DNA from: Chenopodium formosanum
Taxonomy: Eukaryota > Streptophyta > Magnoliopsida > Caryophyllales > Amaranthaceae
Length of the DNA stretch: 64,000 nt
Reading direction: 5' to 3'
Assembly (NCBI GenBank): GCA_024500155.1
Contig: CM044868.1
Span: 31,531,165 to 31,595,164 of the forward strand
Part shown: piece after piece, positions 43,998-56,742 of the stretch
Layout: every line of letters starts with the position of its first letter
How positions within the stretch are numbered: the first letter of the stretch is position 1
Notes under the pieces: model-generated
What the model saw: the letters and a program-made list of their open reading frames with translations, nothing else
Database searches by the model: none
What the model was told of the DNA's origin: nothing
Translations under genes and position numbers: made by a program

Positions 43998-44973
43998 TGG
44001 CTTCTGAAGTTTCTTCTTCGAATTCGGACCAGAACAACAATGGAGTTAATTTCAATGATCCTTATTATCTTTCGAACAGAGATCATCCTAGAATGCAACT
44101 AGGACACAAAATTTTTACTGGTTCAAACTTCGTTAATTGGAATCAAAGTGTGAGAATGACGCTGATTGTTAGGAACAAGCTGCAATTTGTTGATGGAACT
44201 TTGCCTTCTCCAGGTATTGATCATCTTGATCATCAGAAATGGCTGCGCAACGATTACATGGTAATGTCTTGGATCTTGAACTCAGTAGATAAGAATCTTG
44301 CTGAGAGTTTCATGTTTGTTATTTCTTCTGCTGATTTATGGTCTGAAATTGCTGAGCGATTTGGTCATTCTAATGCTCCTCAATTGTTTAAGTTACATAG
44401 AAATTTGAGTTCTGCTGCTCAAAATAATGATAGTATTGCTGATACTATGGAAGATTGAGGAGAACTTGGGATGAGTTACAAGTTTTAGAAGGTTTTCCAG
44501 ATTATAATTTTGGTGTCTTGAAGATGATTAGTTGTGGTATTATGAAGAAGATTTTTGAGATGGATCAGAGGAGAAAACTGATGCAATTGTTGTCAGGATT
44601 GAATAAGAATTATGATCAGGTTACTACTAATATGTTGAGTTCTGATCCTTTACCTACAATTAATAAAGCCTATTATACATTGCAGCAAATAGAGCAACAA
44701 CAGAAATTGAATCTCTCATCTAGTTATGTTGAGATGAGTGCTTTGAATGTTAACTCTGTTCAGCCTAAGACGTTGCCTAAGCCTGTTTTTCAACAGAGTA
44801 AAGATAATTCTAAGCGAATTAAGAGTGATCTTGTTTGTGATCATTGCAAGAAACGTGGTCATGCAATTGATACTTGTTTCAAGTTGTATGGAGTGCCTGA
44901 TTGGTATAATGCTTTGAAAGGCAAGGGAGGTGTTAAGATTGCTGTAAATGTTTCTGCTGGGCCTGGAATTTAA
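43998..44973 (+). pseudogene. Copia gag with CCHC zinc knuckle, broken
   Basis: Starts at MASEVSSSNSD (43998) and contains the family-typical HKIFTGSNFVNWNQSVRMTL and MVMSWILNSVDKNLAESF. A stop plus one-base frame change at 44456 interrupts it, after which RRTWDELQVLEGFPDYNF continues. The RNA-binding knuckle C-x2-C-x4-H-x4-C (CDHCKKRGHAIDTC) is intact near 44837-44878. A TAA at 44971, in a Gln position, ends the frame. Confidence 0.85.
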
Positions 44974-47900
44974 GGAAGTGTTCCTGGAGATTTTTCTGAG
45001 TCTAGCAAGGGATCTGGTTTTGGTAATTCTATTGCAGCAGCTTCAACAATGTATAATGAGTTTATGAAGATGATGAAAGCTAATTCTTCTCAGCTGGACA
45101 ATCCTCTTTCATCTGAAGTCAATTTTGCAGGTATAACTATTGCTTCCAATTTTGATGCTATAGTTCATAATCATGATAAAACCTGCTGGATAATTGATAC
45201 TGGTGTTACAAATCATATGACAAGTAATTTGGCTTTGTTTAATTCATACAAATTACTTAATAATCCAGTTAAAGTTAGTTTACCATATGGAACTATTAAA
45301 TTGGTGCTTTATGCTGGCAGGTTATGTCTGACTTCTCAAATTACCCTACAAAATGTGTTTTATATACCTGATTTCAAGCATAATCTGTTATCAGTAGGTA
45401 GATTGCTTGATCAAAATCACTTGTGTGCTCGTTTTGAGAAAAATACTTGTTTCTTTCAGGACCTTGTGTCTAGTAAAGTAAAGGCTGTTGGAACAAGGGA
45501 GTCAGGTCTTTACAGATTTAGTTTTGCTTTACTTTCTTCTAAGAATAATGATAGTGTTGATTCCTTTATAAATAACACTATTAACTCAAATGTAAAACCT
45601 AGTGTTGAGCTTGTTCATGCTAGGCTAGGTCATATTTCTGCCAGCACATTAAAGTATGTAATAGTTTCTATTCTTTGTAATAATAACTGTGATTTTTCTT
45701 GTGAGGCATATGTATTTGGGAAACATCATAAACTACCTTTTCCTATTTCTGATTCCATTGCTTCTGCTCCTTTTGAGTTGGTTCATGTGGATCTTTGGGG
45801 AAAGTATAGGAGACCATCTTTATTAGGGGCTTCTTATTTTCTCATTGTATTGGATGATCATACCAAGACAACTTGGACTTATCTTCTACATGATAAGACT
45901 CAAGTTTGTGGAGCTATAAACGGGTACTTTGAGTATGTTGAGAATTAGTTTGGGGTGAAGGTTAAGTCACTTAGGAGGATAATGGCACAGAAATAATTCA
46001 AAAAGAGTGTGCTCAGTTGTTTGTTGCTAAAGGCATCATTCATCAGAAAAGCATTCCTGGCAATCCTCAACAGAATGGGAGGGTTGAAAGGAAGCATAGG
46101 CATTTATTAGAGACTGCAAGGACTTTGAGGATTCATGCTTCTCTACCTTTGAAGTTTTGGGGTGAATTCTTTTTGGCTGCCACTTATCTTATTAATATCT
46201 TGCCTAGTTCTATATTAAAATGGAAGACTCCATATGAAGCTTTGTCTGGTAGGATTCCTGATTATAGTGCTCTAAGGGTACTTGGATGTTTGTGTTATGT
46301 AGCTTATAAGTCTAGTGACAAATTTAAACCTAGAGCAAGAAAGTGTGTGTTAATTGGTTATCCATTTGGGCAGAAAGGTTACAAATTATATAATCTTGCT
46401 GAGAATAAGATAATTCTAAGTAGGGATGTTGTGTTTTGTGAGACTGTGTTTCCTTTTCACTTTCCTAGACCTGTTGATGTTACACCTACTTTACCTCCTA
46501 TGAACACGACTCTTGTAAATACAACCCCTATTGATTCATCTCCAAATTTACAACATAGTTCTTCTTCTTCTTCTCCTTTTGATTCTAGTTCCTAATGATT
46601 AGAACATTCCTTTATTTTCTGATTCAGATTCACATTCTCCTCCTTCTTCTTCTCTTACACCTTCTGATAATTCTATTATCAATTCTTCTATTCTTATTAG
46701 ACAATCTACTAGACCTAGACAGATTTCTAAGAAATTTTCTGAGTTTCAGCTAAATATTCCACCTTCTTTACAACCTGATTCTTCAGATAGTGCATCTTTT
46801 AGTGTGTTTTATGAGCTTATATTAGCCTATATGGCTAAGGATTCCTTTCTAAGTTTGGAGAATGTGCTTACTGCTTATGAACCCAGCACATATAATCAAG
46901 CTAAAGAGCACTCAGAATGGGTGGAGGCTATGTGAAAAAAAAATAGATGTAATGGAGCAAACTGAAACATGGGAAATTATAGAGTTGCCTCCAAGGAAGA
47001 AATCCATAGGTTCAAAATGGGTATACAAAACTAAGTTCAATTCTGATGGAAATGTGGAAAGATGTAAGGCAAGGATTGTGGCTGGGGGTGATAAACAGAT
47101 TGAGGGAAAGGACTATAAGCATACCTTCAGTCCTGTTGCAAAAATCACTACTGTCAGAGTTATAATAGCAATGGCAGCTGCTTTTGGGTGGGATATTCAA
47201 CAGGTTGATGTAAACAATACTTTTTTGCATGGTTACCTTGATAAAGAGGTATATATGAAACCTCCTCTAGGCTACACAAAGGATTCTCCAGGGCAAGTTT
47301 GAAGGTTGAAAAGGTCCATTTATGGACTTAAACAAGCATCAAGGTGCTGGAACAAAGAGTTGAGCAAATTTTTGCTTAATTATGGGTTTTCTCAGTCTCA
47401 ACAAGATCATTCTTTGTTCATCAAGAAGACTGACACTTTTTACACAGTAGTTGTTGCCTATGTGGATGATTTGCTTATTACTGGTACTGATGGTGGTGTT
47501 ATGAAGGATTTAAAGGCTGCTTTTCATTAGGCTTTTACTATTAAGGACTTAGGAAGTCTTAAATACTTTCTTGGTATTGAGGTTTCTAGGCCTAATTCTG
47601 GAATTCTTTTGAACTAGAGGAAATATATTCTTGACATGTTGAGGGATGCTCATATGGAAGGGTGTAATCCAGCAACATTTCTATTACCAAAAGGGCTGAA
47701 ATTGAGTAAAGAGGAAGGTGATCTATTGGATGATCTGAAAGATATAGAAAGATAATTGGGGAGCTACTTTATCTGAATTTGACAAGGCCAGACATCAGTT
47801 ATGCTGTTCAACAACTGAGTCAATTTCTTCATAATCCTAAAGATCCTCAATTATCAGTTGTTGTTCATGTGTTGAGATATCTTAAGGGTACTCTACACTA

Positions 47901-48048
47901 TGGTTTGTTCTATCCTACTCAAACTAATTTGAAAATCACATGTTATTGTGATGCTGATTGGGGTACTTGTGTAGATTCTGGGAGATCTTTATCTGGATGC
48001 TGTATTTTTCTTGGCAATGCTTTGATTTCTTGGAAGACTAAGAAATAG
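44974..48048 (+). pseudogene. Copia pol: protease, integrase, RT, RNase H, broken
   Basis: The protease active site reads WIIDTGVTNHMTS (about 45187). The pre-integrase HARLGHIS and the integrase core with DLWG and YFLIVLDDHTKTTW follow, then after a frameshift GNPQQNGRVERKHRHLLE. Reverse transcriptase shows KWVYKTKFNSDG, ARIVAGG, QQVDVNNTFLHGYL, SIYGLKQASRCW and the catalytic YVDD (about 47459). RNase H shows TRPDISYAVQQLSQF and CDADWGTC. In-frame stops at 45946, 47300, 47528, 47615 and 48046, and further ones to 48335, mostly replace Gln codons. Confidence 0.9.
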
Positions 48049-48466
48049 AAGATAGTCTCCAAAAGTTCTACTGCGACAAAGTATAAAAGTATGAGCTACA
48101 CAACAAATGATATTATTTGGGTGGAAAGGTTATTCTATGTTTGGGATATGATATTCTTACTCTTATATCTCTGCATTATGACAATGTTTCTGCACAACTT
48201 ATAGCAGAAAATCCTTGTTTTCATGAGAAAACAAAGCATTTGAGGTCTAAATCTCAGAAACTGGATGTTCATTTAATTAGAGAGTAAGTTCAATCTGGTT
48301 TTATCAAACTGGTTCATGTGTAGTCAGCTTTATAGCTAGCTGATTTGATGACCAAACCTTTGGGCATTGATCAACACAAGTTTCTTAGCTCGAAGATAGG
48401 CATTGTTAGTCAACTTCCTGTTCAAGATTGGATCTTAGTTGATCAATCTTTATGGGGGGGGGGGGG

Positions 48467-48711
48467 TGTTAAGTGCTGCTATAAGAATATCTTTGTACAT
48501 ATATTTATCTATGCTGACTAGGATAGTTTGTTACAATTTCCCTTGATTCAAGGAAAGTTTGTTAGAGTTAGTTGCTGTAATAATTCCTATTTAAAGTTTC
48601 TTCTCTTCAATAATAAAGATAAGTTAACATTTCACAAATTTCCTGATATACTCTTTTCTAGCTTCCTCTAAATTCTCTCTAGAAATTCTCATATAATTCT
48701 GGAATTTAGCA
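48467..48711 (+). repeat. 3' LTR of the 5.1-kb copia element
   Basis: 245 bp, TGTTAAGTGC to GGAATTTAGCA, preceded by the G-run and followed by AAGAC. Confidence 0.93.
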
Positions 48712-49356
48712 AAGACAAATTTTCATAATAGCTGATTAATGAATCAAACAATAGATAATTAAGGGTAGGAGAGAGAAAGTTAAGGTAATTAAAAAATTGA
48801 CCTCCACCAACAACAACAGCCACCCCGCAACCATCACCTTACAGTAGCCACCTCACCATCGTCGCCTAACAGCCTAAAACAACCTTCTCTCAGCCGGAAC
48901 CACCCACACGCAACTTCTAACAACCTAGAAACCACCCACAAACACATTGAACAACCCAGAAACCATATTTAAGTGTAGATCTGAGGTTTATTTTTTGAGG
49001 TTTTAAGAAGATTTCATGACGAACGCGTGGGTTTTGTGAGGATTTCGTGGGTTTGAGAGCGATTGTGAGGAAATTCGTGACGAACTACTCGTGGGTTTTG
49101 TGAGGATTTTGTGGGTTTGAGAGCGATTGTGATGAATTTCGTGTGTTAGATCAGGGTGCGATTGTGTGGAATTCGTGGGTTAGATGTTAGATCGAGGTAG
49201 GAGAGTGAAATTCATGGAGGAAGGAAAGAGAAACTCATGGAATAAGAAGAATCACTCATGGAAGAAGAAGAACCTAGAAGAACTACGGTATTGAAATTAA
49301 ACCAAATTTGGAAAATAGCAATAAATTGGTTAGATTCATTGAATGAAATTGGTTGG
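48712..49356. other. Gene-free DNA with a 65-bp tandem duplication
   Basis: A C/A-rich stretch (48800-48960) gives way to G/T-rich DNA in which about 65 bp ('cgtgggttttgtgaggattt' and 'gtttgagagcgattgtga') occur twice (about 49018-49145). No coding sequence recognised. Confidence 0.5.
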
Positions 49357-51490
49357 TATAGACACCCATTTGTGTCTCCCCAAAATCAAACCCAGTGATG
49401 AATACCTTTCACGTCATGTGATTATCGAATAAAGCGAAAGTGTGAAAAGTCTAATGATGAGGATGTTTTTATCAAAATATCTCTTCTTTCTGTTTTTGAA
49501 AATATTTCTTTTCTTATTCTATTTATGAAAAACGTGCATTACAATTTAGTTTGGTCCATGATAAGGGTACAATAATAGTTTAGTTGGATAGGTCTCAAAA
49601 AGATCTTTCCAACGATATTTTATAATCCTAATTCCGATGAATAATGAGGAAGTTATGGCCAAAATACTAAACTAGGCCCGGTTTGGTACTTACATACGCG
49701 CGGCCCAGTGATCTAGAGGAGGGTCAATTATTAATTATCATTCCTAAATCTATTAGGATTGATTATAGTGTTCTAGAATATTCTAGAAGGTTCTTTTGAA
49801 TCCTAATGGAGTTAGTATTGATAATTATGTTTCAAAGAGTTTGAAATTGAATAAAAACTACTCCTTTTGAGAATCCTTGTTTTATACAAAATGGAATATA
49901 TTCAGATATTATTTTCGTGCCTCATAATCTTTATCGAAATCTTATATGGTTGGATAGATCTTGAAATTATCTTTCCAATGATATATTATAATATTAAATT
50001 CAAGCTATAACGAAAAAGATATTAATGGAATATGAAACGCTATCCAAAACTTACACCCTTCCACTATTTTGGCCATATCTTTTTAACTACAAAATATTTT
50101 AATATAATTTCAATTGGGTTGGAAAGTAGACTTCAAGAGCTTTCCAACTACATATTATATGCCTTATGTAGACTTCTGGATCAAAAGATATTATAAAAAC
50201 AAAATCCCCAAAAACTGTCTTGCAGCGCCGGACGACAGGCCTGTCGTGCGGCGACAAACCCTGTCGCGCGGCGACAGGGGCAATTGTGGCGACAGAGGCG
50301 AGTTTTATTCCTTTTCGAACTCTAATTCATTTTTATCAAATCCGGACTGTTTTCATTATAAATAGCATCCTTAGACCTTTATCAATTCTCATCAAGAATT
50401 TCTTGATTCTCTCTCTCCCTCTTTCTAGCCTAGCCTTTTACAAACACAATTCCTCATACATTAGCACTAGACACACCTAGCCAAGTTCAAAGTTGCCTTT
50501 TTCCTAGACGTGAAAGGTTTGATATTTCTGAGGGTTTGGTGCCCAATCTCTATTTCAATTATTTAATTTAATTGCTTTGATTTTATATTTTCCTTGAAGT
50601 TACTAACGTGTGTATTTTGTTATTAGAAAGAGGTACGAGGCATCCAAGTAGTACTTTAATTGTTTTTTTTTTTATATTATGATATAGAAATCATGCTTAG
50701 ATTGTTATTTTGATTTCTAGTATCATGTTAGGATGTTTTATTACATCCTATTATCATGTTTAGGGTAAGAAATAAAAATTCCAAATATCAAGTATGATTA
50801 AAAGAATGCTTCCTATTTCTTTCCTAATATCATGTTAGTATCATGTAAGGGTTAAAATTTTGATTTTTTATTATTAGTGACATGCTAAGGGTTTGTTATT
50901 AATCGTGTTAGTATCATGCCTAGGGTCTTACTATTATTATTAAGCTTTATTGATGATATTATTATGATTATTATGATATTTATTTTTGATGATTATGTTG
51001 CTTGATGTATATTATTGTTATTGCTTGATCATACCTTTTACGCATGTTTACAGGGAATTTGTACTTGTAACCACGCTTAATAAGATAATTAATAATCTTA
51101 TTTAGTGTTAATATGATTATAATTCAAGTGATCACCAATAATAGTTTTATTTGTACATTAATATTCAACCAACATAGATAAACAGGTTTAGGGTAAACCT
51201 ATTGATTGCATGTTAGTCAGAAAGCGCACATGAATACGATCAGAATAAAGTAGAGGCTTATTATTAGGGCAGGTTCAATCTCTTTTAGGTTGGATTTGTA
51301 CCTTCATCCCTGAACTTCAAGTCTTGTTGGTTCCAGATCTATTGGAGTTGACGATCTCATGGATCGTTAAGGGGTGTAACCTTCACCCTGTGAACGGTTT
51401 ACAAGTTCCTAAAACTTGTTGGCAACTCTTTTGCTCTAGTTTCCTTCCCTTTGGATGCCACCATAGTTAATGCTTGAAATATTCCCTACA
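49357..51490 (+). mobile_element. 5' LTR, long-LTR (Tat/Ogre-like) family, 2.13 kb
   Basis: It opens with a slightly altered TATAGACACCC (TG to TA) and ends 'attccctaca' at 51490, with TATA at 'cattataaatagc' (about 50355). Directly after it stands 'tttttggcgaatccaatggg', which resembles the tRNA-Arg primer-binding site I recall for Tat/Ogre elements; the lineage call is inference. It carries a 'cctgtcgcgcggcgacagg' palindrome cluster (50222-50300). Confidence 0.8.
50222..50300. repeat. GTCGC-type palindrome cluster in LTR U3
   Basis: Consecutive GC-rich palindromes (CCTGTCGTGCGGCGACA, then CCTGTCGCGCGGCGACAGG) fill about 80 bp and lie about 55 bp upstream of the TATA box. They occupy the same place as the arrays of the other LTRs, with a different sequence. 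Confidence 0.85.
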
Positions 51491-53498
51491 GTTTTTGGCG
51501 AATCCAATGGGGGAGGATTTCTATTTTAATTCCTCAAATTTATTTCGGCAATGATTTAGAATGAGTGGATGAGACTCGAAAAGTTCTAAGTATTATTTTG
51601 ATTAACATTTTTGTCATATGCATAAAAAAGGTTCTCATTGGAAAGACAATTCATAATGAGTAAAAAACATAGGATTTTTACACGTAGGAAATTTGAGGAA
51701 TATCTTTCACAACTAGAATCGAAATAATACTGCGAAAATTAGAAAATTCTAAGAGCACAAAAAGCTGCTGAGGCATGTAGGAACTAGCGTCTAGAAAACA
51801 ATGTTCGTTGCCTGAAAAATGGCTTCGTCGTCTGGCGACAATCTTGTCGTATGGCGACAAAGCTATTTTCTAGCGACAGACTCTGTTGTCTGGCGCCATG
51901 TTCTTCCAATGCTGAGCCAGAAATCTGCCTTCTTGTTTTGATTAGTTCTAGCACTGTTGGCTCGATTCTACTTCCTGATTCAATTTTTTCTCTCTTTTCT
52001 AAAACCCATATGTGTTCTACATATGGACATAACCCTCTGGGAATTTATGCTCCATCTACCCGATTAAACGCGCTGAGCAACAAAGGGTATATCCGAGAAT
52101 GTTGAATTCACCAAACCATGAAAGCGAGTTTAACTCGCGGGGTCCCATCTACACGTGCCAACCCTTCCAAGGGTAAGGCTTCGGCGCGGTGCATCCCGAC
52201 TCATAACCATGGACCCTCTTTGACTAAGCCATATCTTGAACTTTAGAGAACTAGAGCCATGGTTAGGTTGCAAACTCATTGTATCATGTTGTGACTACTT
52301 GACTACTTGTGCATCTCTTACTTGTGCATACTTTTTATGTGACTAAACTAACCGTTTTGTTTGACTTGTGTTTGTAAATAAGTCTTAATAAACTAACCAA
52401 TGACTAAAGGGCTTTTCTTAATTAATTGATTTATTAATTTGAGCTAAAAAATATACCTTAAATCGAGTCATAGTTCCTTTAAGTCAACCCGGATTTTTAT
52501 TCCCGTATACTGCACAAGCATCAACTTGTTTTGGTCATAGTTGGAGTTCTAGGAAGAGTTACGAGTCTTAAAAACTATGAATCTATAGCCCCGAGTTTTA
52601 TCTTTAATTTGGTGTTGGTTTCATCCCAATCAGAGGCACAGATCAAAAGTTATGACTAAAATACCACAGCCTGTCCAGTTTAATGCATATACGTGTGGTC
52701 TTAACTTAGTCTTTGTTCGCGTCTAGTCACATAGTCTAGTCGCATGGTCATGAAACAAGTCTTAACATGTCACCAACACTCACTAGTCCTAGCACACACT
52801 TTGTATATGTCACCATGACCATGTCTTAGGTTTATGCATGAGTCGGTTTTTTCCATCATTTGAGTTGGGGGTACATTCTATTCATAAGTTTTTTATATCT
52901 CTCCATGTACATCATCTTTCCATTCTATACATGCTTTCTCCATATCACAACCTTCATTCTTCCTACCTTCTTCCATCCATGCATGTTGAATCGATTTTGA
53001 GTCATGTGATTGACAAAAAAAGAATAAAAATAAAATTGAGGGTAATGATGAAACAAATGCACAGGGCAAGCTTCTCACCAAGATTTCATGCTTTCTTCTT
53101 CTTTTTTTCAAAACATTTCCTCAATAAGTCTAGCATAGGCCCCTTTAATTTTCCTTAGATCTTATTTAGTAGGTCTTTTCCTTTTTACCTTTTAATATAA
53201 ATGAGCATTTATTTTCTTCCATATGATCATTTCATTACATCGCTAAAAAAAATAAAAAATCCATGTCGAATTAAGCACAAGGTATACCAGTGATTTGAGG
53301 CCCTCTTTGTAGCCACATCATATTACTTTTCACCTTTGAAATATACAATCCTTTTTTGATAAACCACTTTGAGCCTCGTCTAACGATAAACTTTTCTTTT
53401 TTCAACCCACATCTACTTAACCTTGAGATGGAATGGTGTGTAACTTATGCAATTACAAAACCTTGAGTGATTCAAAAATTAAAATAGCAAAATAAAAA
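51491..53498 (+). mobile_element. Tat/Ogre-like leader and internal remnant
   Basis: Starts with the putative primer-binding site (51492). It includes another GTCGC palindrome cluster (51822-51897, 'gtcgtctggcgacaatc', 'gtcgtatggcgac') and 'gcgagtttaactcgcggggt' (about 52128). No gag or pol frame is recognisable; ORFs such as 51851-52105 and 52838-53158 show no domain. Most of the internal region has therefore been lost or has decayed. Confidence 0.55.
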
Positions 53499-54251
53499 CA
53501 ATAAAAGTGTACAAAAGAGCAAGTGTTCCAATGTCTTTGACATGAACACGTCTTTGATATGAACACGTCTCAGATTGCGTCTCTTATCGAGTGCTTGGTA
53601 TCGTGCCTAAGAAACATGAATGCTAAGTGAGTGATAGACCGCATGATCATGATTTCCCACACTTATAAAAAAGGTTCAAAAAAAAAAAAATGCAAAAGCA
53701 AAAAAAGAAAAGAGAGCTAAAAAAGAGTCAAAACCCTCAAGCATAAAAATATAAAGATTCAAACTAAGGTTGCACACCTTGGGGGATTATCTAGGGTGTT
53801 GAGCCTTTATCCTCTTCTTCTTCAAACCTTTAGCCTAACCACGTTACAACCCTTCAAAAGACCTTTTTGAGGTATACACGCACTTGTGCGAGGTTCGGCT
53901 AGAGCTACGTTCGGCTTGATTCCTAACGGATACGTAGACAACCTCACATCGAGATGCGGCCTTAATAAAAAATGCATTCATATTTACGTTCACAATTGAT
54001 CATATATAGGGATCCCATATGCCAATCCCTATCTACTTAGAGCTAGACTTGGGGGTTTGATCCCTACATCATTAGCTTACCTAGCCTAAGAGTCACCATT
54101 ATTTGACTCTTCTCACAATAATATTTTCCCACACACTTAGCCTTTATGGCCTAACTTTAGTATCACTATCACACACATCACAGATACATGACCAAATATA
54201 CTTCCCGTAGGAACCCTTTGTCATGAAATTTAACACAATGCTGAAGCATGT
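53499..54251 (+). repeat. Segment preceding the middle LTR, copy 1
   Basis: Near-identical to 61827-62577, with the same order of phrases ('gtgttccaatgtctttgac', 'gctacgttcggcttgattcc', 'gatacgtagacaacctc'). Each copy runs straight into an LTR. In copy 2 its left end is part of the antisense PMD-like ORF; in copy 1 that ORF is cut off at 53499. Confidence 0.85.
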
Positions 54252-56145
54252 TGTAGACACCCATTTGTGTCTCCCCAAAACCATACCCGGTGATGAGTAC
54301 CTTTCACGTCGAATCATAATCGAATGAAAGTGAAAGTGCGGAAAGTCTAGTGTTGCGGATAGTTTTAATTTCTTTTCTTTTCTCTCTGTTTTTGAAAACC
54401 TATTTTAAGAAAACAGCCAATCCAATTTGGTTTGGTCCATAGTATGTGTCCAATAATGGTGTAGTTGGATGGGGTTTGAAAAGAGCTTTCCAACGATATA
54501 TTATAAGCCCAATTCCAAAGAATAATGAGGAAGTTATGGCCAAATTACTAAACTGGGCCCGGTTTGAGCCTTATATGCGGCCCAATGATCTAGAAGAGGG
54601 TCTAATATGGATTTATCATTCCTAATGCAATTAGGATTGGTTTTAGTTTTCTAGATTCTTCTAGAAGGTTTTTTTCATTCATAATTCAGTTAGCATTGAT
54701 AAATTAACTTTCGTTGACTTTTTGGATTTTTAATTAGAGTAAAAGGTGTTTTAAGGAAAATACGATTTTTCCCTTTTGTACGGCTAAATTTTATCTGAAT
54801 TAAGAAAAAGCGTGAAAAAATTAATTAGCGCATGACGACAGACATTTGCGCCTGGCGCTAACTTCTTTTTTCCTCGTCGAAACTCTGATTTCTTTTTCTA
54901 TCCGTTTGGCTAATTTTCTCTATAAATAGCCTCCTAAAACCTCCGTTTTTTAGGGAATCAATTCTCAATTAGCATTAACAACTCTCTAATTCTCTTCTCT
55001 CTCGAAGCTAAAGCTTGTTCTTTCTCTCTATTTTCTAAACCAACCCTTTTAACATACAAATTCCGCATTGACAAGACCAAGAAACACCTAGCATTGTTCG
55101 AAGTTGCCTTCGCCCTATAGGTGAAAGGTTTTAATTTATGAGGGTTTGGTCCCAAATATCTCTTTCAATTATTTAATTTAATTGTTTTGTTTATTATTTT
55201 CCTTGAAGTTACTAACGCGTGTATTTTGTTATTGGAAAGAGGTACGAGGCATCCAAGTAAGTGCTTTAATGGTTTTTATTGATACTATGATGTAGGAATC
55301 ATGCCTAGGTTGTTATTATGATTCCTAGCGTCATGTTAGGGTGTTTTGATCTTACTAGTATCATGTTTAGGGTAACAACTAAAAAATCCTAATATCAAGT
55401 ATGATTAAAAGTATGATGCTTCCTATGTTCTTTCCTAATATTCATGTTAGTATCATGTTAGGGCTAAATATTTGATCTTTGATGTTTAGTGACATGCTAG
55501 GGTTTGTTATTAATCTTATTAGTATCATGCCTAGGATCTTGCTATTATTATGCTTTAATATGATTATTTTTATAATTATTATAATAATTATGATTTTTAT
55601 GATTATTATTATTATGATGATTATTATTATGTTGCTTGATTTATATTATTGTTATTGCTTGATCACGCCTTTTATGCATGTTTAAAGGGAATTTGTACTT
55701 GTAATCATGCTTAATAAGATAATTAATAATTTTGTTTAGGGTTAATTTGATTATAATTCAAGTGATCACCAATAATATTTCTATTTGTGCATTAATATTC
55801 AACTAACATAGATAAACATGTTTAGGGTAATCCTAATGATTGCATGTTAGTTAGAAAGCGCACATGAATACGATCAGAATAAAGTAGAGGCCTATTATTA
55901 GGACAGGTTCAATCTCTTTTAGGTTGAATTTGTACATTCATCCCCGAACTACCAGTCATGGTTCCAGACCTATTGGAGTTGATGATCTCCTGGATCGTTA
56001 AGGGGTGTAACCTTCACCTTGTAAACGGTTTACAAGTTCCGTAAACTTGTTGGCGACTCTTTTGCTCTATCTTCTTTCCCTTTGAACGCCACCATACTTA
56101 AGTGTATGATCACAGTTGGGTTCAAGCTAGGGGTAAGCTTGAAAT
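54252..56145 (+). mobile_element. Middle LTR, long-LTR family, 1.9 kb
   Basis: TGTAGACACCC start, palindrome pair 'tttgcgcctggcgctaac' near 54850, TATA 'ctctataaatagcc' (about 54918), and the family-typical 3' half. It stops about ten bases short of the usual end and is fused at 'gcttgaaat' to integrase-like sequence, a non-homologous junction. The two ATTATT-derived ORFs are not genes. Confidence 0.85.
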
Positions 56146-56147
56146 TA

Positions 56148-56283
56148 GACCTTTGTCTGGACCCTATATTGTCAAAACAATCCTATCAGGAGGTGCAAAA
56201 AAATTAACTGATATATATGGATGGCAATGAGTTCTCGAACATGACAAATCTTGACCAACTTAAAAAATACAACTCATAATTAC
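56148..56283 (+). pseudogene. Integrase C-terminal scrap (Ty3/gypsy, Tat-like)
   Basis: The frame reads SGPYIVKTILSGGAKKLTDI, followed by a Gly and, after stops, a DQLKKY-like remainder. This is the end of the integrase C-terminal domain of gypsy elements of the Tat/Ogre group, where the pattern G-P-Y-x-V...G-G-A...L-x-D is usual. It supports the lineage given to the surrounding LTRs. Everything upstream in pol is missing. Confidence 0.65.
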
Positions 56284-56458
56284 TTGAGTAGGACACTCAA
56301 GAGGGCTACGTTTGGCCTGATTCCTTAAGAAAGTATACGTAGGCAACCCTTTACGGGTGCGGCCACTTTATTTTTTTCAAACCTCGCATCCCAGACTTAA
56401 ATAAATTTGACAGAAAATCGACGAAACATCGGCGTCATAGAAATTTTTTTGGCACCAG

Positions 56459-56555
56459 CCGATGGACCTTAGCGCCAGACGATAATGTCTGTCGCCTGAC
56501 GCCAGACTGCCGCAGCTAGCACCAGTCGTAAAAGCGCGACGCCATTTATCTGCAA
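56459..56555. repeat. GGCGCC/GTCGCC palindrome cluster between pol end and antisense ORF
   Basis: 'cttagcgccagacgataatg', 'ctgtcgcctgacgcc' and 'aaagcgcgacgcc' form another GC-rich island of the kind seen in the LTR U3 regions, here outside an LTR. Confidence 0.65.
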
Positions 56556-56742
56556 AGAACCTGGGAATATTTCAGTATTTTTTGGAAAATTTTCGATTTC
56601 CGTACTTGAAAAAATTCCTGGAAAATTAAATTTTTAGTTTTCATTGCTTTAATAAATTAAATTTAAAGGAGGTAATTTAATTATAAAAAAAATCTGCAAT
56701 TTCTTTAATAAAATAAATTAACAATTACATTATTGATGAAAT

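Larger units (their letters stand above)
43610..48711 (+). mobile_element. Full-length Ty1/copia element with broken ORFs
   Basis: This 5102-bp element has LTRs at 43610-43853 and 48467-48711 and the 5-bp duplication AAGAC on both sides. TGGTATCAGAGC (43854-43865) is a perfect initiator tRNA-Met primer-binding site. A G14 run (about 48453-48466) serves as polypurine tract. Domains come in copia order: gag, zinc knuckle, protease, integrase, reverse transcriptase, RNase H. Several stops and frameshifts make it inactive. The LTRs differ at about a dozen sites. Confidence 0.95.
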
